DNA of 64,000 nt from Bacillota bacterium (lineage in GTDB: Bacteria; Bacillota; Clostridia; DSM-8532), in contig JAEXRM010000175.1 of the NCBI GenBank assembly GCA_023440865.1, positions 1-64,000 on the forward strand, given 5' to 3'. The number at the start of each line of letters is the position of its first letter. The first letter of the stretch is position 1. The position numbers and the translations under genes are program-made. Positions 52,142 through 60,304 of the stretch are shown in pieces. The notes beneath the pieces are model-generated. The model saw nothing but the letters and a program-made list of their open reading frames with translations. It was not told where the DNA came from and did not search any database.

Positions 52142-52953
52142 TTCACACGAACTTCTTTTCCGAGTCGCTGGGCATGTGCGCGGCGGTCGACGTCATCCTG
52201 CCGCAGGCCTCGAACCGTCTCATCGGCATGGAAACCGCGGGTGGAGCCGAGAAGCATCCCGTGCTGTGGCTGCTGCACGGCGCCAGCGACAACCACACCA
52301 TCTGGCAGCGCCGCACGTCCATCGAGCGATATGTCGCGCCGCTCGGTCTCGCGGTGGTGATGCCGAACGTGCACCTCTCGGGCTATACCGACATGGCGCA
52401 CGGCGGCAAGTACTTCACCTATGTCGCCGACGAGCTGCCCGCCCTGATGCGGCGGTTCTTTCCGCTTTCCGAAAAGCGGGAGGACAACTGCATCGCAGGC
52501 CTGTCGATGGGCGGCGCCGGCTGCATGAAGATCGGCCTGGCGCGTCCCGGCAACTACGCGGCCATCGGGTGCCTGTCCGCCGGCGCCCTGAACCATGTGC
52601 CGAAGGATACGGACAAGGATCCCGCGGATCCCGCCAACCAGGATCCGCGCTGGGCGGCGATGTTCCACCGCATGTTCGACGGTCGGATACTCGCGGGCTC
52701 GGAGGAGGATGTGTACGGCAACGCGCGCCGTCTGGCCGATGCCGGCGGACCGTTCCCGCGCATCTACCATGCCATCGGACGCGATGACTTCCTGCTGGCG
52801 CCGGCGCACTACACGCGCGACTTCTTCCAGGCGCTGCCGGGCAATCCCTTCGACTACACGTATGTGGAGGACGAAGGTGCGCACACCTGGGAATACTGGG
52901 ACGCGCACATCCAGGACTTCCTGCGGTTCATCCGGCCTGCGGCAAACACATGA
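52132..52953 (+). CDS. Esterase D-like alpha/beta hydrolase (second of a tandem pair)
   Basis: A 273-residue paralogue of the preceding esterase, with HPVLWLLHGASDNHTIWQRR, nucleophile GLSMGGAGCMKIGL, acid in GRDDFLLAPAHY and His in DEGAHTWEYWDAHI. The middle lid region (AGALNHVPKDTDKDPADPAN) differs most from the first copy, suggesting a different acyl or sugar preference. GGGAGG upstream of ATG 52132 lies inside the preceding gene, so translation is probably coupled. Confidence 0.88.
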   Translation: MALIHTNFFSESLGMCAAVDVILPQASNRLIGMETAGGAEKHPVLWLLHGASDNHTIWQRRTSIERYVAPLGLAVVMPNVHLSGYTDMAHGGKYFTYVADELPALMRRFFPLSEKREDNCIAGLSMGGAGCMKIGLARPGNYAAIGCLSAGALNHVPKDTDKDPADPANQDPRWAAMFHRMFDGRILAGSEEDVYGNARRLADAGGPFPRIYHAIGRDDFLLAPAHYTRDFFQALPGNPFDYTYVEDEGAHTWEYWDAHIQDFLRFIRPAANT

Positions 52954-53067
52954 CGCCGTTGGCCGCACCCGGAGAACAGATTCGACATGACGCCGCATGG
53001 GCCTCCCCATGCGGCGTTTCCATTTCTCCGCGGCCAGGTGCGAACGCAATCCGCCGCGGCAGTCCCG

Positions 53068-54438
53068 TCACCTCATCAGCCGTTTCATGAGCTTGAACCG
53101 GTGCCAGTGATGCGGGTACCGCAGCGGATTGTCCATCCGGCCCCCGCCATGCAGCATGCTCTTTTCACGGGAGAACGTGCGATAGCTCGCCTCCCCGTGA
53201 TATCCGCCCATGCCGCTTTCCCCGACGCCACCGAACGGCATGTGCGGGTTGGCCAGGTGCAGCAGCGTGTCGTTGACGCATCCGCCGCCATAGGAGACAT
53301 GCTGGATGACATGGCGTTCATTGGCGCGGGAACGCGTGAACAGATACAGTGCCAGCGGTTTGGGCCGGCTCCCGATCAGCGCCTCCGCCTCGGCGAGCGT
53401 CCGGAAGGTCAGCACCGGCAGGATCGGCCCGAAGATCTCCTCCTGCATCACGGGATCGTCCCATGTGACATTGGCGAGCAGGGTCGGCTCGATCCGCAGG
53501 CTGTCGGCATCGGACATGCCGCCGTGGGCGATGCGCCCCCGGCCGAGCAGCGTCAGGAGCCGGTCGAAGTGCCGGCGGCTCACGATGCGGGGGTACTGTG
53601 GATTGTTGTGGGGCTGGTCTCCATAGAATGACCGGATGCACTGCCGCATCAGGTCCGTCAGCCGGTCGCGGACAGACTCGTGCACCAGCAGATAGTCGGG
53701 CGCGACGCAGGTCTGCCCCGCGTTGATGAACTTGCCCCAGACGATGCGGCGGGCCGCCAGCTCGAGATCGGCCGTCTCATCGACGATGCAGGGGCTCTTG
53801 CCGCCCAGCTCGAGCGTGACCGGCGTCAGATGCTTCGCGGCCTGCTCCATCACGAAGCGTCCGACAGGCACGCTGCCCGTGAAGAAGATGGTGTCAAACC
53901 GCTGGGCGAGCAGGGAACGGTTCTCCACACGACCGCCGGTCCTGACAGCGACGTAATCTTCCGGAAAGCACGCCGCCAGCAGGCGCTTGATGACTTCGGA
54001 CGTGTGCGGGGCATCATCGGAGAGCTTGAGCACGGCGCAGTTGCCGGCGGCAAGCGCGCCGGCGAGCGGCGTCATCGCCAGCTGGAAGGGATAGTTCCAG
54101 GGTGACAGGATGAGCGCCACACCATAGGGTTCGCGGTAGACGCGGCTGCGTGCGGGCAGCAGCGTCATCGGCGTCCGCACGGACCGCGGACGGTCAAGCC
54201 TGCGAAGGTTGGCGCGCAGATAGGCGATCTCCTCAAGGACGAGGCCCACCTCCGTGATGTAGGCTTCATAGGAGGACTTGCCCAGGTCCTGGTGCAGCGC
54301 TTCCAGAATCGCCGTCTCGTTGCGGCGGATGGCCGCCTGCAGCAGGTCGAGCTGGCGACGGCGAAAGGCCGGCTCCCGGGTCGTGCCACCGGCAAACCGC
54401 GCCCGTTGGCTCTCCAGAATGGTTTCAATCGGTTGCAT
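53068..54438 (-). CDS. Class 3-type aldehyde dehydrogenase
   Basis: A 456-residue NAD(P)-dependent aldehyde dehydrogenase of the class 3/fatty aldehyde group. Motifs are ALILSPWNYPFQLAMTPLAG, the general base Glu in LELGGKSPCIVD, the catalytic Cys in FINAGQTCVAPDYLL and EEIFGPILPVLTF. The basic C-terminal tail (HHWHRFKLMKRLMR) is common in the membrane-linked members. GGGGGG stands 6 nt before ATG 54438. It is divergent from a TetR regulator with palindromes in between, which suggests induction by an aldehyde or lipid-like compound. Confidence 0.93.
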   Translation of the reverse strand: MQPIETILESQRARFAGGTTREPAFRRRQLDLLQAAIRRNETAILEALHQDLGKSSYEAYITEVGLVLEEIAYLRANLRRLDRPRSVRTPMTLLPARSRVYREPYGVALILSPWNYPFQLAMTPLAGALAAGNCAVLKLSDDAPHTSEVIKRLLAACFPEDYVAVRTGGRVENRSLLAQRFDTIFFTGSVPVGRFVMEQAAKHLTPVTLELGGKSPCIVDETADLELAARRIVWGKFINAGQTCVAPDYLLVHESVRDRLTDLMRQCIRSFYGDQPHNNPQYPRIVSRRHFDRLLTLLGRGRIAHGGMSDADSLRIEPTLLANVTWDDPVMQEEIFGPILPVLTFRTLAEAEALIGSRPKPLALYLFTRSRANERHVIQHVSYGGGCVNDTLLHLANPHMPFGGVGESGMGGYHGEASYRTFSREKSMLHGGGRMDNPLRYPHHWHRFKLMKRLMR

Positions 54439-54491
54439 GATATCCCCCCTACTACCGGAAGCAGGTGCTCCCCTCGCATCCGTGTCCGGCT

Positions 54492-54504
54492 TATGTCGGA
54501 CATA
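54492..54504. promoter_or_regulatory. Palindromic operator candidate in the ALDH-tetR gap
   Basis: TATGTC-G-GACATA is a perfect 13-bp palindrome, 54 bp before the aldehyde dehydrogenase start. A related GACA-CGC-TGTC dyad overlaps the tetR promoter at 54528-54538. Both share GACA/TGTC half-sites, as expected for one TetR protein controlling both genes. Confidence 0.5.
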
Positions 54505-54525
54505 TGCAGACATGAATTTCAATAA

Positions 54526-54555
54526 TTGACACGCTGTCTATTTGCATACTACAAT
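54526..54555 (+). promoter_or_regulatory. tetR promoter
   Basis: A perfect TTGACA (54526-54531) and TACAAT (54550-54555) are 18 bp apart, about 100 bp upstream of the regulator's ATG 54657. The GACACGCTGTC dyad overlaps the -35 box, which points to autorepression. Confidence 0.6.
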
Positions 54556-54656
54556 CACATGATAGGACGGCAACCCGTTTGGGGCAATATGCAGTTTCGC
54601 CTTCGCCGGCCATTGCTGAACAATCATCCCAAGTTGTGTCGAATGGAGGATTCCGC

Positions 54657-55283
54657 ATGAGCGACATCATGAACAACGCACCGGTCGACCGCCGTGTGCG
54701 CAAGACGAAACAGGCGCTCCGCCAGGGTCTTGCGGAGTTGCTGCGCGAGAAGCCGATCCGAGACATCAAGGTGCGCGAGCTGGTGGAACGGGTCGATGTC
54801 AGCCGCGGCACCTTCTACCTGCACTACCGCGACCTGTACGACCTGCTTGAGCAGGTTGAGGCGGAAATGGGTGCGGAAATCCTGGCCATCCTCAAGGCCC
54901 ATGATCCCGGAGAGACCTGGAAATCAGCCTACGGCATCCTGGTGGACCTGTTCACCTATTTGGCCGAGAACTCGCCCATGTGCACGGTGCTGCTCGGACC
55001 AAACGGCGACAGCAGCTTCGTGAACCGGCTCAAGAACCTCGTCCGGGAAACATGCCTGAACGAATGGGGACGCTATTATGGCGGTTCCATCGACTTCGAC
55101 CGGGCGTACTTCCATTCCTTCGTGCTCGCCTCCTGGTTCGGGCTGTTCGAAACCTGGCTGGAAACCGGCATGCGGGAAACGCCGCAAACCATGGCGGCCC
55201 TGGCCGAAGCATTGATCCAGCACGGGGTCAAGGGCAATCCGGCAGCGTCTGCGCCGGGCCGGGAGGGCACACGGAACCGCTGA
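54657..55283 (+). CDS. TetR/AcrR-family transcriptional regulator
   Basis: A 208-residue repressor. The N-terminal helix-turn-helix is TKQALRQGLAELLREKPIRD ... VRELVERVDVSRGTFYLHYRDLYDLLEQVE. The C-terminal ligand domain (about residues 85-195) has SPMCTVLLGPNGDSSFVNRL, the signature of the TetR_C_7-like group often linked to dihydroxyacetone or lipid stress genes. GGAGG stands 7 nt before ATG 54657. It probably controls the divergent aldehyde dehydrogenase. Its end overlaps the convergent AraC gene by 56 bp. Confidence 0.92.
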   Translation: MSDIMNNAPVDRRVRKTKQALRQGLAELLREKPIRDIKVRELVERVDVSRGTFYLHYRDLYDLLEQVEAEMGAEILAILKAHDPGETWKSAYGILVDLFTYLAENSPMCTVLLGPNGDSSFVNRLKNLVRETCLNEWGRYYGGSIDFDRAYFHSFVLASWFGLFETWLETGMRETPQTMAALAEALIQHGVKGNPAASAPGREGTRNR

Positions 55284-56211
55284 CCGGCGATTCGCCGGGA
55301 GGCCGGCGTCGGAAGGCGCGGGCGGACATGCCCTTGCGCTGCCGGAATACACGGGCAAAGGTTTCATAGGACTCAAACCCCACCTCGACGGCAACCTGGG
55401 TCACGGACAGGGATGTGGCCCGCAGCAGGGCGCATGCCTCGCGGATGCGCAGATCATGGAGAAAATCGAGATAGCTGCCGCCCGTCAAACGCCGGAAGCC
55501 GGCGCTGATGGAGGACTCGCTGCGATGAAACCGCTCGGAGAGCATGCGGAGCGAGATCGGCTCGTTCGCGTGAAGCCGGACATACCGGACAATGTGACGG
55601 AAGTCGGATGACTGCGGTACGGCCGGCGATCCGCAGACCGGCGCCGTTCCCTCCGCCACGCCGGACGAAAGAGGCTTCCGGGTAACCGCCTGCGGCCATC
55701 CGATCCGGCGCTGCCCATCGAACAAGGCGAACACCTCGAGCAAGCGCCCCAGAAAGCGAATCCGATCCCAGGCGTCCTCCCCGGACACCCGTTCCAGCAT
55801 TTCGTGAAACAATTGCCCGACCCGGGCGGCATCCGCGTCGCGAAACCGCACATGGGAGGGCAGTTCCGGCGGCGCCTCCAGCAACCGGCTTTCCAGGTTG
55901 CCCGCCACCGGTTCCAGCGCGGCAAGCACATCGAGTGACACACCGCCGACATAGAAGGAAATCGGATGCTCCGGCCGGGCGTGCAGGGTGTGAATCTGTG
56001 CGGGCAGCAGCAGCGAGAAGGTGCCCGGCACAAGCGGATGCACCTGCCCGTCGGTCTCCTCGATGCCCTCTCCCCCGATCACATACGAGAATTCGATGTA
56101 GTTGTGCCGGTGCGGCACGAAATAGTCAGCCGGCGTCTGCAGGCACAGGGTGTACGGGACCACGCGGTCGGTGTCGCGCACCGTGACTTCGCGAAACAAT
56201 TCCGGATGCAT
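55228..56211 (-). CDS. AraC-family regulator with cupin sensor domain
   Basis: A 327-residue regulator. An N-terminal cupin-like ligand domain (VPHRHNYIEFSYVIGGEGI, VPGTFSLLLPAQIHTLHA) is followed by a linker and the AraC DNA-binding domain (ANEPISLRMLSERFHRSESS, VTQVAVEVGFESYETFARVF). GGAGG stands just before ATG 56211; the in-frame extension to 56313 lacks a site and would cross the promoter (TATACT, minus strand, near 56300). It is divergent from the glycyl radical enzyme and is its likely activator. A TTTCATGAAA palindrome lies between them at 56343-56352. Confidence 0.9.
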   Translation of the reverse strand: MHPELFREVTVRDTDRVVPYTLCLQTPADYFVPHRHNYIEFSYVIGGEGIEETDGQVHPLVPGTFSLLLPAQIHTLHARPEHPISFYVGGVSLDVLAALEPVAGNLESRLLEAPPELPSHVRFRDADAARVGQLFHEMLERVSGEDAWDRIRFLGRLLEVFALFDGQRRIGWPQAVTRKPLSSGVAEGTAPVCGSPAVPQSSDFRHIVRYVRLHANEPISLRMLSERFHRSESSISAGFRRLTGGSYLDFLHDLRIREACALLRATSLSVTQVAVEVGFESYETFARVFRQRKGMSARAFRRRPPGESPVSGSVCPPGPAQTLPDCP

Positions 56212-56476
56212 CCTCCGCCTCCCCGCGCTTGCCTGCTGGCGCGCTCCGCGCGCGCCCGGGCCCGAATCTGCCGCCGTACGGCTTGACGGCTGCCGGACTC
56301 CAGTATAGCACACCTCTCCCCGTCATTGAGAATACTGACAGGTTTCATGAAATGTTGGCATGTTTCCCAACGAGACGTGTCATACAATCGTGCCAGGGAA
56401 ACCGTTTCACACGGCATGTCCCAGTTTGGTGGAACACGTGCCGCACCGGCACATGCGAAGCATGCAGGAGGCCTTC

Positions 56477-58831
56477 ATGCGCAATGTCACATCCGCGACC
56501 GCTACCGACGCCGTTTCCCGCTTCCTCGAGGCCATCGCCCATGCCGAGGCGTTTACCGAGACGCACCGCCTCCATGCGGGTGATCCGCCCGCGCTGCGGG
56601 AGGCCTGTTGTCTCGCCGTGCAGTACGACGGCATGTTCCAGCCGCTTGTGCCGGGCGATCGCCTGGCCGGCCGCGTCCGATACCCGCTGGTGGGATTCGG
56701 CACAGAGAACACAAATGGCGGTTCCCTTTACTACTGCAAGCGCACACGGATCCGGGACGGTGCCCGGGCGGCCGGCATCCCCGAGCCAACCGGCCTGTGG
56801 GACTACTGGCGTGACAAGGTATTCCTCGACGACGACCTGCCGGCGGGGGAAGTCCTGTCGGACGGGGTGATGCTCCGCAGCCTGCCGTCCCGGCTGCTGG
56901 CGGACACGGCCAACAGCATCGCCAACATGGGCGGCCGTGTCGCCGGTGCCTGCCTCGACTACGACCGGCTCATCCGGCGTGGCCTGCCCGGCCTGCGCGC
57001 GGACATCGATGCGGCGGATACGGCGAGGACGGCGGCCGGGCCCGCAGGGGAAACCCGCACGGCCCGGGACGGACACACGCCGCCGGCAGCGCTCAAGCAC
57101 GACGCGACCGCGTTGTACGCGGGCATGCGGATGGGACTCGACAGCCTTGACCGCCTCCTTTCCCGCTACGCGGACCAGGCAAGGGCACTGGCCGACAGCG
57201 GCCAGGCGGATGATCCGGCTGACATGCGTGCGCTGGCCGGCACACTGGAGCGACTGCGCAAGGAACCGCCCGCCACATTCCGTGACGGGCTGCAGCTGCT
57301 GTGGCTGTACGCCCTTGCTTCCTTCGCGGTGAACTACGGACGCATGGACGTGGCCCTGGGCGACCTGCTTGCCGCGGATCTCGACGCGGGCCGCATCACG
57401 GAAGCCGATGCCCTCGCCCTCACACAGGCGCTATGGCTGCTGATGGTCGAGCGCAGGAAGGCTGCCGGGGAAATTGCGGAATTCAACGCACGCGTCATCG
57501 TTGGCGGCCTTGGCCGGCGCAACCCGGAGAACGCCGACCGGTTCGCCCTGATCGCGATGGAGGCGTCCCGCACGGTGGTGGAGACCGAACCGCAGCTGAC
57601 GCTGCGCATGCACCGGAGCATGAATCCGGCACTGATCGAGAAGGCCTTCGCCGTTCTCGGCGAGGGGCGGGTCTACCCCATGCTCTACAATGACGAGGTG
57701 AACGTGCTGGCCGTCATGCGGGCCTTCGGCGTGACCCGTGACGAGGCGCTCGGTTATCTGCCATACGGGTGCGGCGAGTATGCCATCGACCACCGGGCCA
57801 TCGGCTCTCCGAACTGCTCGCTGAACCTGCTCAAGGCGTTGGAGGTGGCCCTGCATGACGGTTTCGATCCGCTGACCGGCCTGCGGCCGGGGCTTGCGAC
57901 CGGACCGATCGACGCGTTCAGGACCTTCGAGGACCTGTGGACGGCTTATTCACGCCAGGTGGAGCATTTCATCCTGCAGCTGGGACGCCGCCACCAGGTG
58001 GAGTATGAGGTCGAGCGCGACATGGCCTCCCTCAACCTCATGAGCCTGCTGTTCGACGGCACGCTCTCATCCGGCAGGTCTGTCCTCGACCGCGGGACCT
58101 GTCTGACCGGCTCGATCATCGAATCATTCGGCATGGTCAATGCCGCGGACAGTCTCAACGCCATCCGAAAGCTGGTTTTCGAGCAGCGCCGGATGACGCT
58201 TGACGAGCTGGTCGCGGCACTTGACAACGATTTTGCGGGGTACGGGGCGCTCGAGTCGCAGTGCCTGGCGGTGCCCGCCTACGGCAACGACGACACGGAC
58301 GCGGACGGCATGCTCGCCCGCGTCAGTCGCCACGCATGCGAACATGCGATGGGACTGGCTCCCTTGTTGGGTTTCGACTACTTCCTGCTGGTCAACATCA
58401 ACAACTGGTACAATGTCGAACTGGGCAGGAAAACCGGCGCATCCGCCGATGGCAGGCACCGGGGAGCGCCACTGGCCAATGGCAGCACTCCCACCGCGGG
58501 CAGGGACAACCGCGGCGTGACCGCCATGATGGCCTCCCTTGCCAGGATTCCCGCGGACAACCATGCCGGCTATTCGCACAACATGAAGTTTTCCCGCTCG
58601 ATGTTCCAGGATGGAGGCCGGCGGGCCCGCGGGCTGATCGAGGGGTATTTCGCGCTTGGCGGCACGCAGGCGATGCTGACGGTCGTCAACCGGGACGATC
58701 TCGAGGACGCGCTGGCGCATCCCGAGCGCCATCAGAACCTGATCGTGCGTGTCGGCGGCTTCAGCGCCCGTTTCATCGAGCTGGAGAAAAGCGTGCAGCA
58801 CGACATCCTGAAACGGACCCTGCACGATTGA
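56477..58831 (+). CDS. Glycyl radical enzyme of unassigned substrate
   Basis: A 784-residue pyruvate-formate-lyase-like enzyme. The thiyl Cys is Cys432 in YGCGEYAIDHR, with Glu434 as the putative base of dehydratase-type members. The radical Gly is Gly761 in RVGGFSARFIELEKS. Other landmarks are FRDGLQLLWLYALASF, ETEPQLTLRMHRSMNP, INNWYNVELGRKTGASADGR and DNHAGYSHNMKFS. The Cys motif GCGEY differs from GCVEP/GCVE of glycerol, choline, isethionate and hydroxyproline enzymes, and there is no CC pair as in PFL, so the substrate cannot be named. AGGAGG stands 6 nt before ATG 56477. It is co-transcribed with its activase. Confidence 0.88.
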   Translation: MRNVTSATATDAVSRFLEAIAHAEAFTETHRLHAGDPPALREACCLAVQYDGMFQPLVPGDRLAGRVRYPLVGFGTENTNGGSLYYCKRTRIRDGARAAGIPEPTGLWDYWRDKVFLDDDLPAGEVLSDGVMLRSLPSRLLADTANSIANMGGRVAGACLDYDRLIRRGLPGLRADIDAADTARTAAGPAGETRTARDGHTPPAALKHDATALYAGMRMGLDSLDRLLSRYADQARALADSGQADDPADMRALAGTLERLRKEPPATFRDGLQLLWLYALASFAVNYGRMDVALGDLLAADLDAGRITEADALALTQALWLLMVERRKAAGEIAEFNARVIVGGLGRRNPENADRFALIAMEASRTVVETEPQLTLRMHRSMNPALIEKAFAVLGEGRVYPMLYNDEVNVLAVMRAFGVTRDEALGYLPYGCGEYAIDHRAIGSPNCSLNLLKALEVALHDGFDPLTGLRPGLATGPIDAFRTFEDLWTAYSRQVEHFILQLGRRHQVEYEVERDMASLNLMSLLFDGTLSSGRSVLDRGTCLTGSIIESFGMVNAADSLNAIRKLVFEQRRMTLDELVAALDNDFAGYGALESQCLAVPAYGNDDTDADGMLARVSRHACEHAMGLAPLLGFDYFLLVNINNWYNVELGRKTGASADGRHRGAPLANGSTPTAGRDNRGVTAMMASLARIPADNHAGYSHNMKFSRSMFQDGGRRARGLIEGYFALGGTQAMLTVVNRDDLEDALAHPERHQNLIVRVGGFSARFIELEKSVQHDILKRTLHD

Positions 58832-58876
58832 CCGGAGCCTGTACGCCACCACGGCCCCGGCAGGCAAGGAGGTTCC

Positions 58877-59800
58877 ATGCAGACAGGCAGTGTTCCGAAA
58901 ACCGACCCGGCAGCATCCGGCATGCTCATCGACCTGCAGCGCAGTTCCTTTGAGGACGGGCCCGGCACCCGCACGACCGTATTCCTCAAGGGGTGCCCCC
59001 TTCGCTGCCGCTGGTGCCACAATCCCGAATCCCAGGCGTTCCGGCCCGAGTTGCTCGTGCATGCGGACCGCTGCACGGCCTGCGGCCTGTGCGGCATCAC
59101 CTGTCCGTCGGGAGCCGTCGACGGCAGCCATACGGACCGCGCCCGCTGCATGGCGTGCGGCGCATGCCAACGGGCCTGTCCATCCGGAGCGAGGACGATC
59201 AAGGGGTTCCGCGCCACAACCGATGAAGTCATGGCGCTTGTCCGGCGCGACACGGCCTTCTATGCCGCCAGCGGTGGCGGGCTGACCGTATCGGGGGGAG
59301 AGCCGCTCTCACAGCCGGTGTTTGTCTCCGCTTTGCTGGCCGCGGCCCGCGCGGAGGGCATCCACACCTGCATGGAAACATGCGGGCATGCGCCCTGGAC
59401 TGTGCTGGCCGGGATGCTTCCCCTGGTCGACCTGTTCCTGTTCGACTGGAAGATGACGGACCCGGAGCTGCACCGCCAGTGGACCGGCCAGGACAACCGC
59501 CTGATCCGGGACAACCTGCAGCGCCTGCTGGAGGGGGGTGCCGCGGTGCTGGTCCGGGCACCGCTGATCCCCGGGGTCAATGATGACACGGCGCATCTGG
59601 ACGAGCTGGTGCGGCTGTCCCGCCTGCCCGGCATCCAGGGCGTCGAGGTGCTTCCCTGGCACCGGATGGGCCTTGCCAAGCACCGCGCCCTCGACCTGGA
59701 TCCGGCGCTGGCAGCCCAACCCGACGCGGATACCGCAACCAGGGCGCGCTGGGCGGATCATTGGAAGTCGAAGGGCGCGACGGCGATCCGCTTTGCCTGA
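58877..59800 (+). CDS. Glycyl radical enzyme activating enzyme (radical SAM)
   Basis: A 307-residue activase that makes the glycyl radical on the upstream enzyme. The radical SAM cluster motif is CPLRCRWC (CxxxCxxC). Two ferredoxin-type [4Fe-4S] motifs are inserted after it, CTACGLCGITCP and CMACGACQRACP, as in activases of dehydratase-type glycyl radical enzymes rather than PFL. SAM-binding GGEP is in LTVSGGEPLSQP. AAGGAGG stands 6 nt before ATG 58877, 45 bp after the enzyme's stop codon. Confidence 0.94.
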   Translation: MQTGSVPKTDPAASGMLIDLQRSSFEDGPGTRTTVFLKGCPLRCRWCHNPESQAFRPELLVHADRCTACGLCGITCPSGAVDGSHTDRARCMACGACQRACPSGARTIKGFRATTDEVMALVRRDTAFYAASGGGLTVSGGEPLSQPVFVSALLAAARAEGIHTCMETCGHAPWTVLAGMLPLVDLFLFDWKMTDPELHRQWTGQDNRLIRDNLQRLLEGGAAVLVRAPLIPGVNDDTAHLDELVRLSRLPGIQGVEVLPWHRMGLAKHRALDLDPALAAQPDADTATRARWADHWKSKGATAIRFA

Positions 59801-59907
59801 CACAGCGGCGCATCACCGGCAGGCGGACATCCTCCGCCTTTGGAGACGGGCGCAGGCACGCCAGCACCGACATGGCCGCCATCCGGCAACCATGGGACTT
59901 CAGGATC

Positions 59908-59936
59908 TTGCCCACGGCGACGGCACCCGGTACAAT
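59908..59936 (+). promoter_or_regulatory. Promoter of the zinc-ribbon gene
   Basis: TTGCCC (59908-59913) and TACAAT (59931-59936) are 17 bp apart, about 33 bp before ATG 59970, so the small gene can be expressed independently of the activase. Confidence 0.55.
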
Positions 59937-59969
59937 GAACACACAACCATCCATACCGGAGGAATCGTC

Positions 59970-60200
59970 ATGCCTTACTACGATCTGACCTGTACCGCCT
60001 GCGGCACGGACTACAACCAGAAGGCCTCCATCGCGGACCGCACAAGCGGCAACATCGCCTGCCCGCAGTGCGGGGCCCGCAATCCGGCCACGCGCTATCT
60101 CAAGCGGAACAGCCTGTCCGCCGCCGCTCCCGCTGGCGACACCTGTGCCACCGCCTGTCCCAACGCCCACGTCTGCGGCGGGGGTTGCTGCCACGCCTGA
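59970..60200 (+). CDS. FmdB-like small zinc-ribbon protein
   Basis: A 76-residue protein with an N-terminal zinc ribbon, MPYYDLTCTACGTDYNQKAS and IACPQCGARN (two CxxC knuckles), followed by a flexible Ala/Ser stretch and a Cys-rich tail (CATACPNAHVCGGGCCHA). FmdB-type proteins are regulatory or metal-handling, with no firm function. GGAGG stands 7 nt before ATG 59970. The C-terminal Cys/His cluster could bind a second metal. It follows the activase by 169 bp. Confidence 0.85.
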   Translation: MPYYDLTCTACGTDYNQKASIADRTSGNIACPQCGARNPATRYLKRNSLSAAAPAGDTCATACPNAHVCGGGCCHA

Positions 60201-60304
60201 GAGGCGGCGGCCATGATTGTCCGACCGCCGTCCCCCGTACGGGGTCACGGCTTCGGATGGCCAGCCAGGCGCACCTCACCCCGGCAAACCCCTCGGCGTG
60301 GCTG

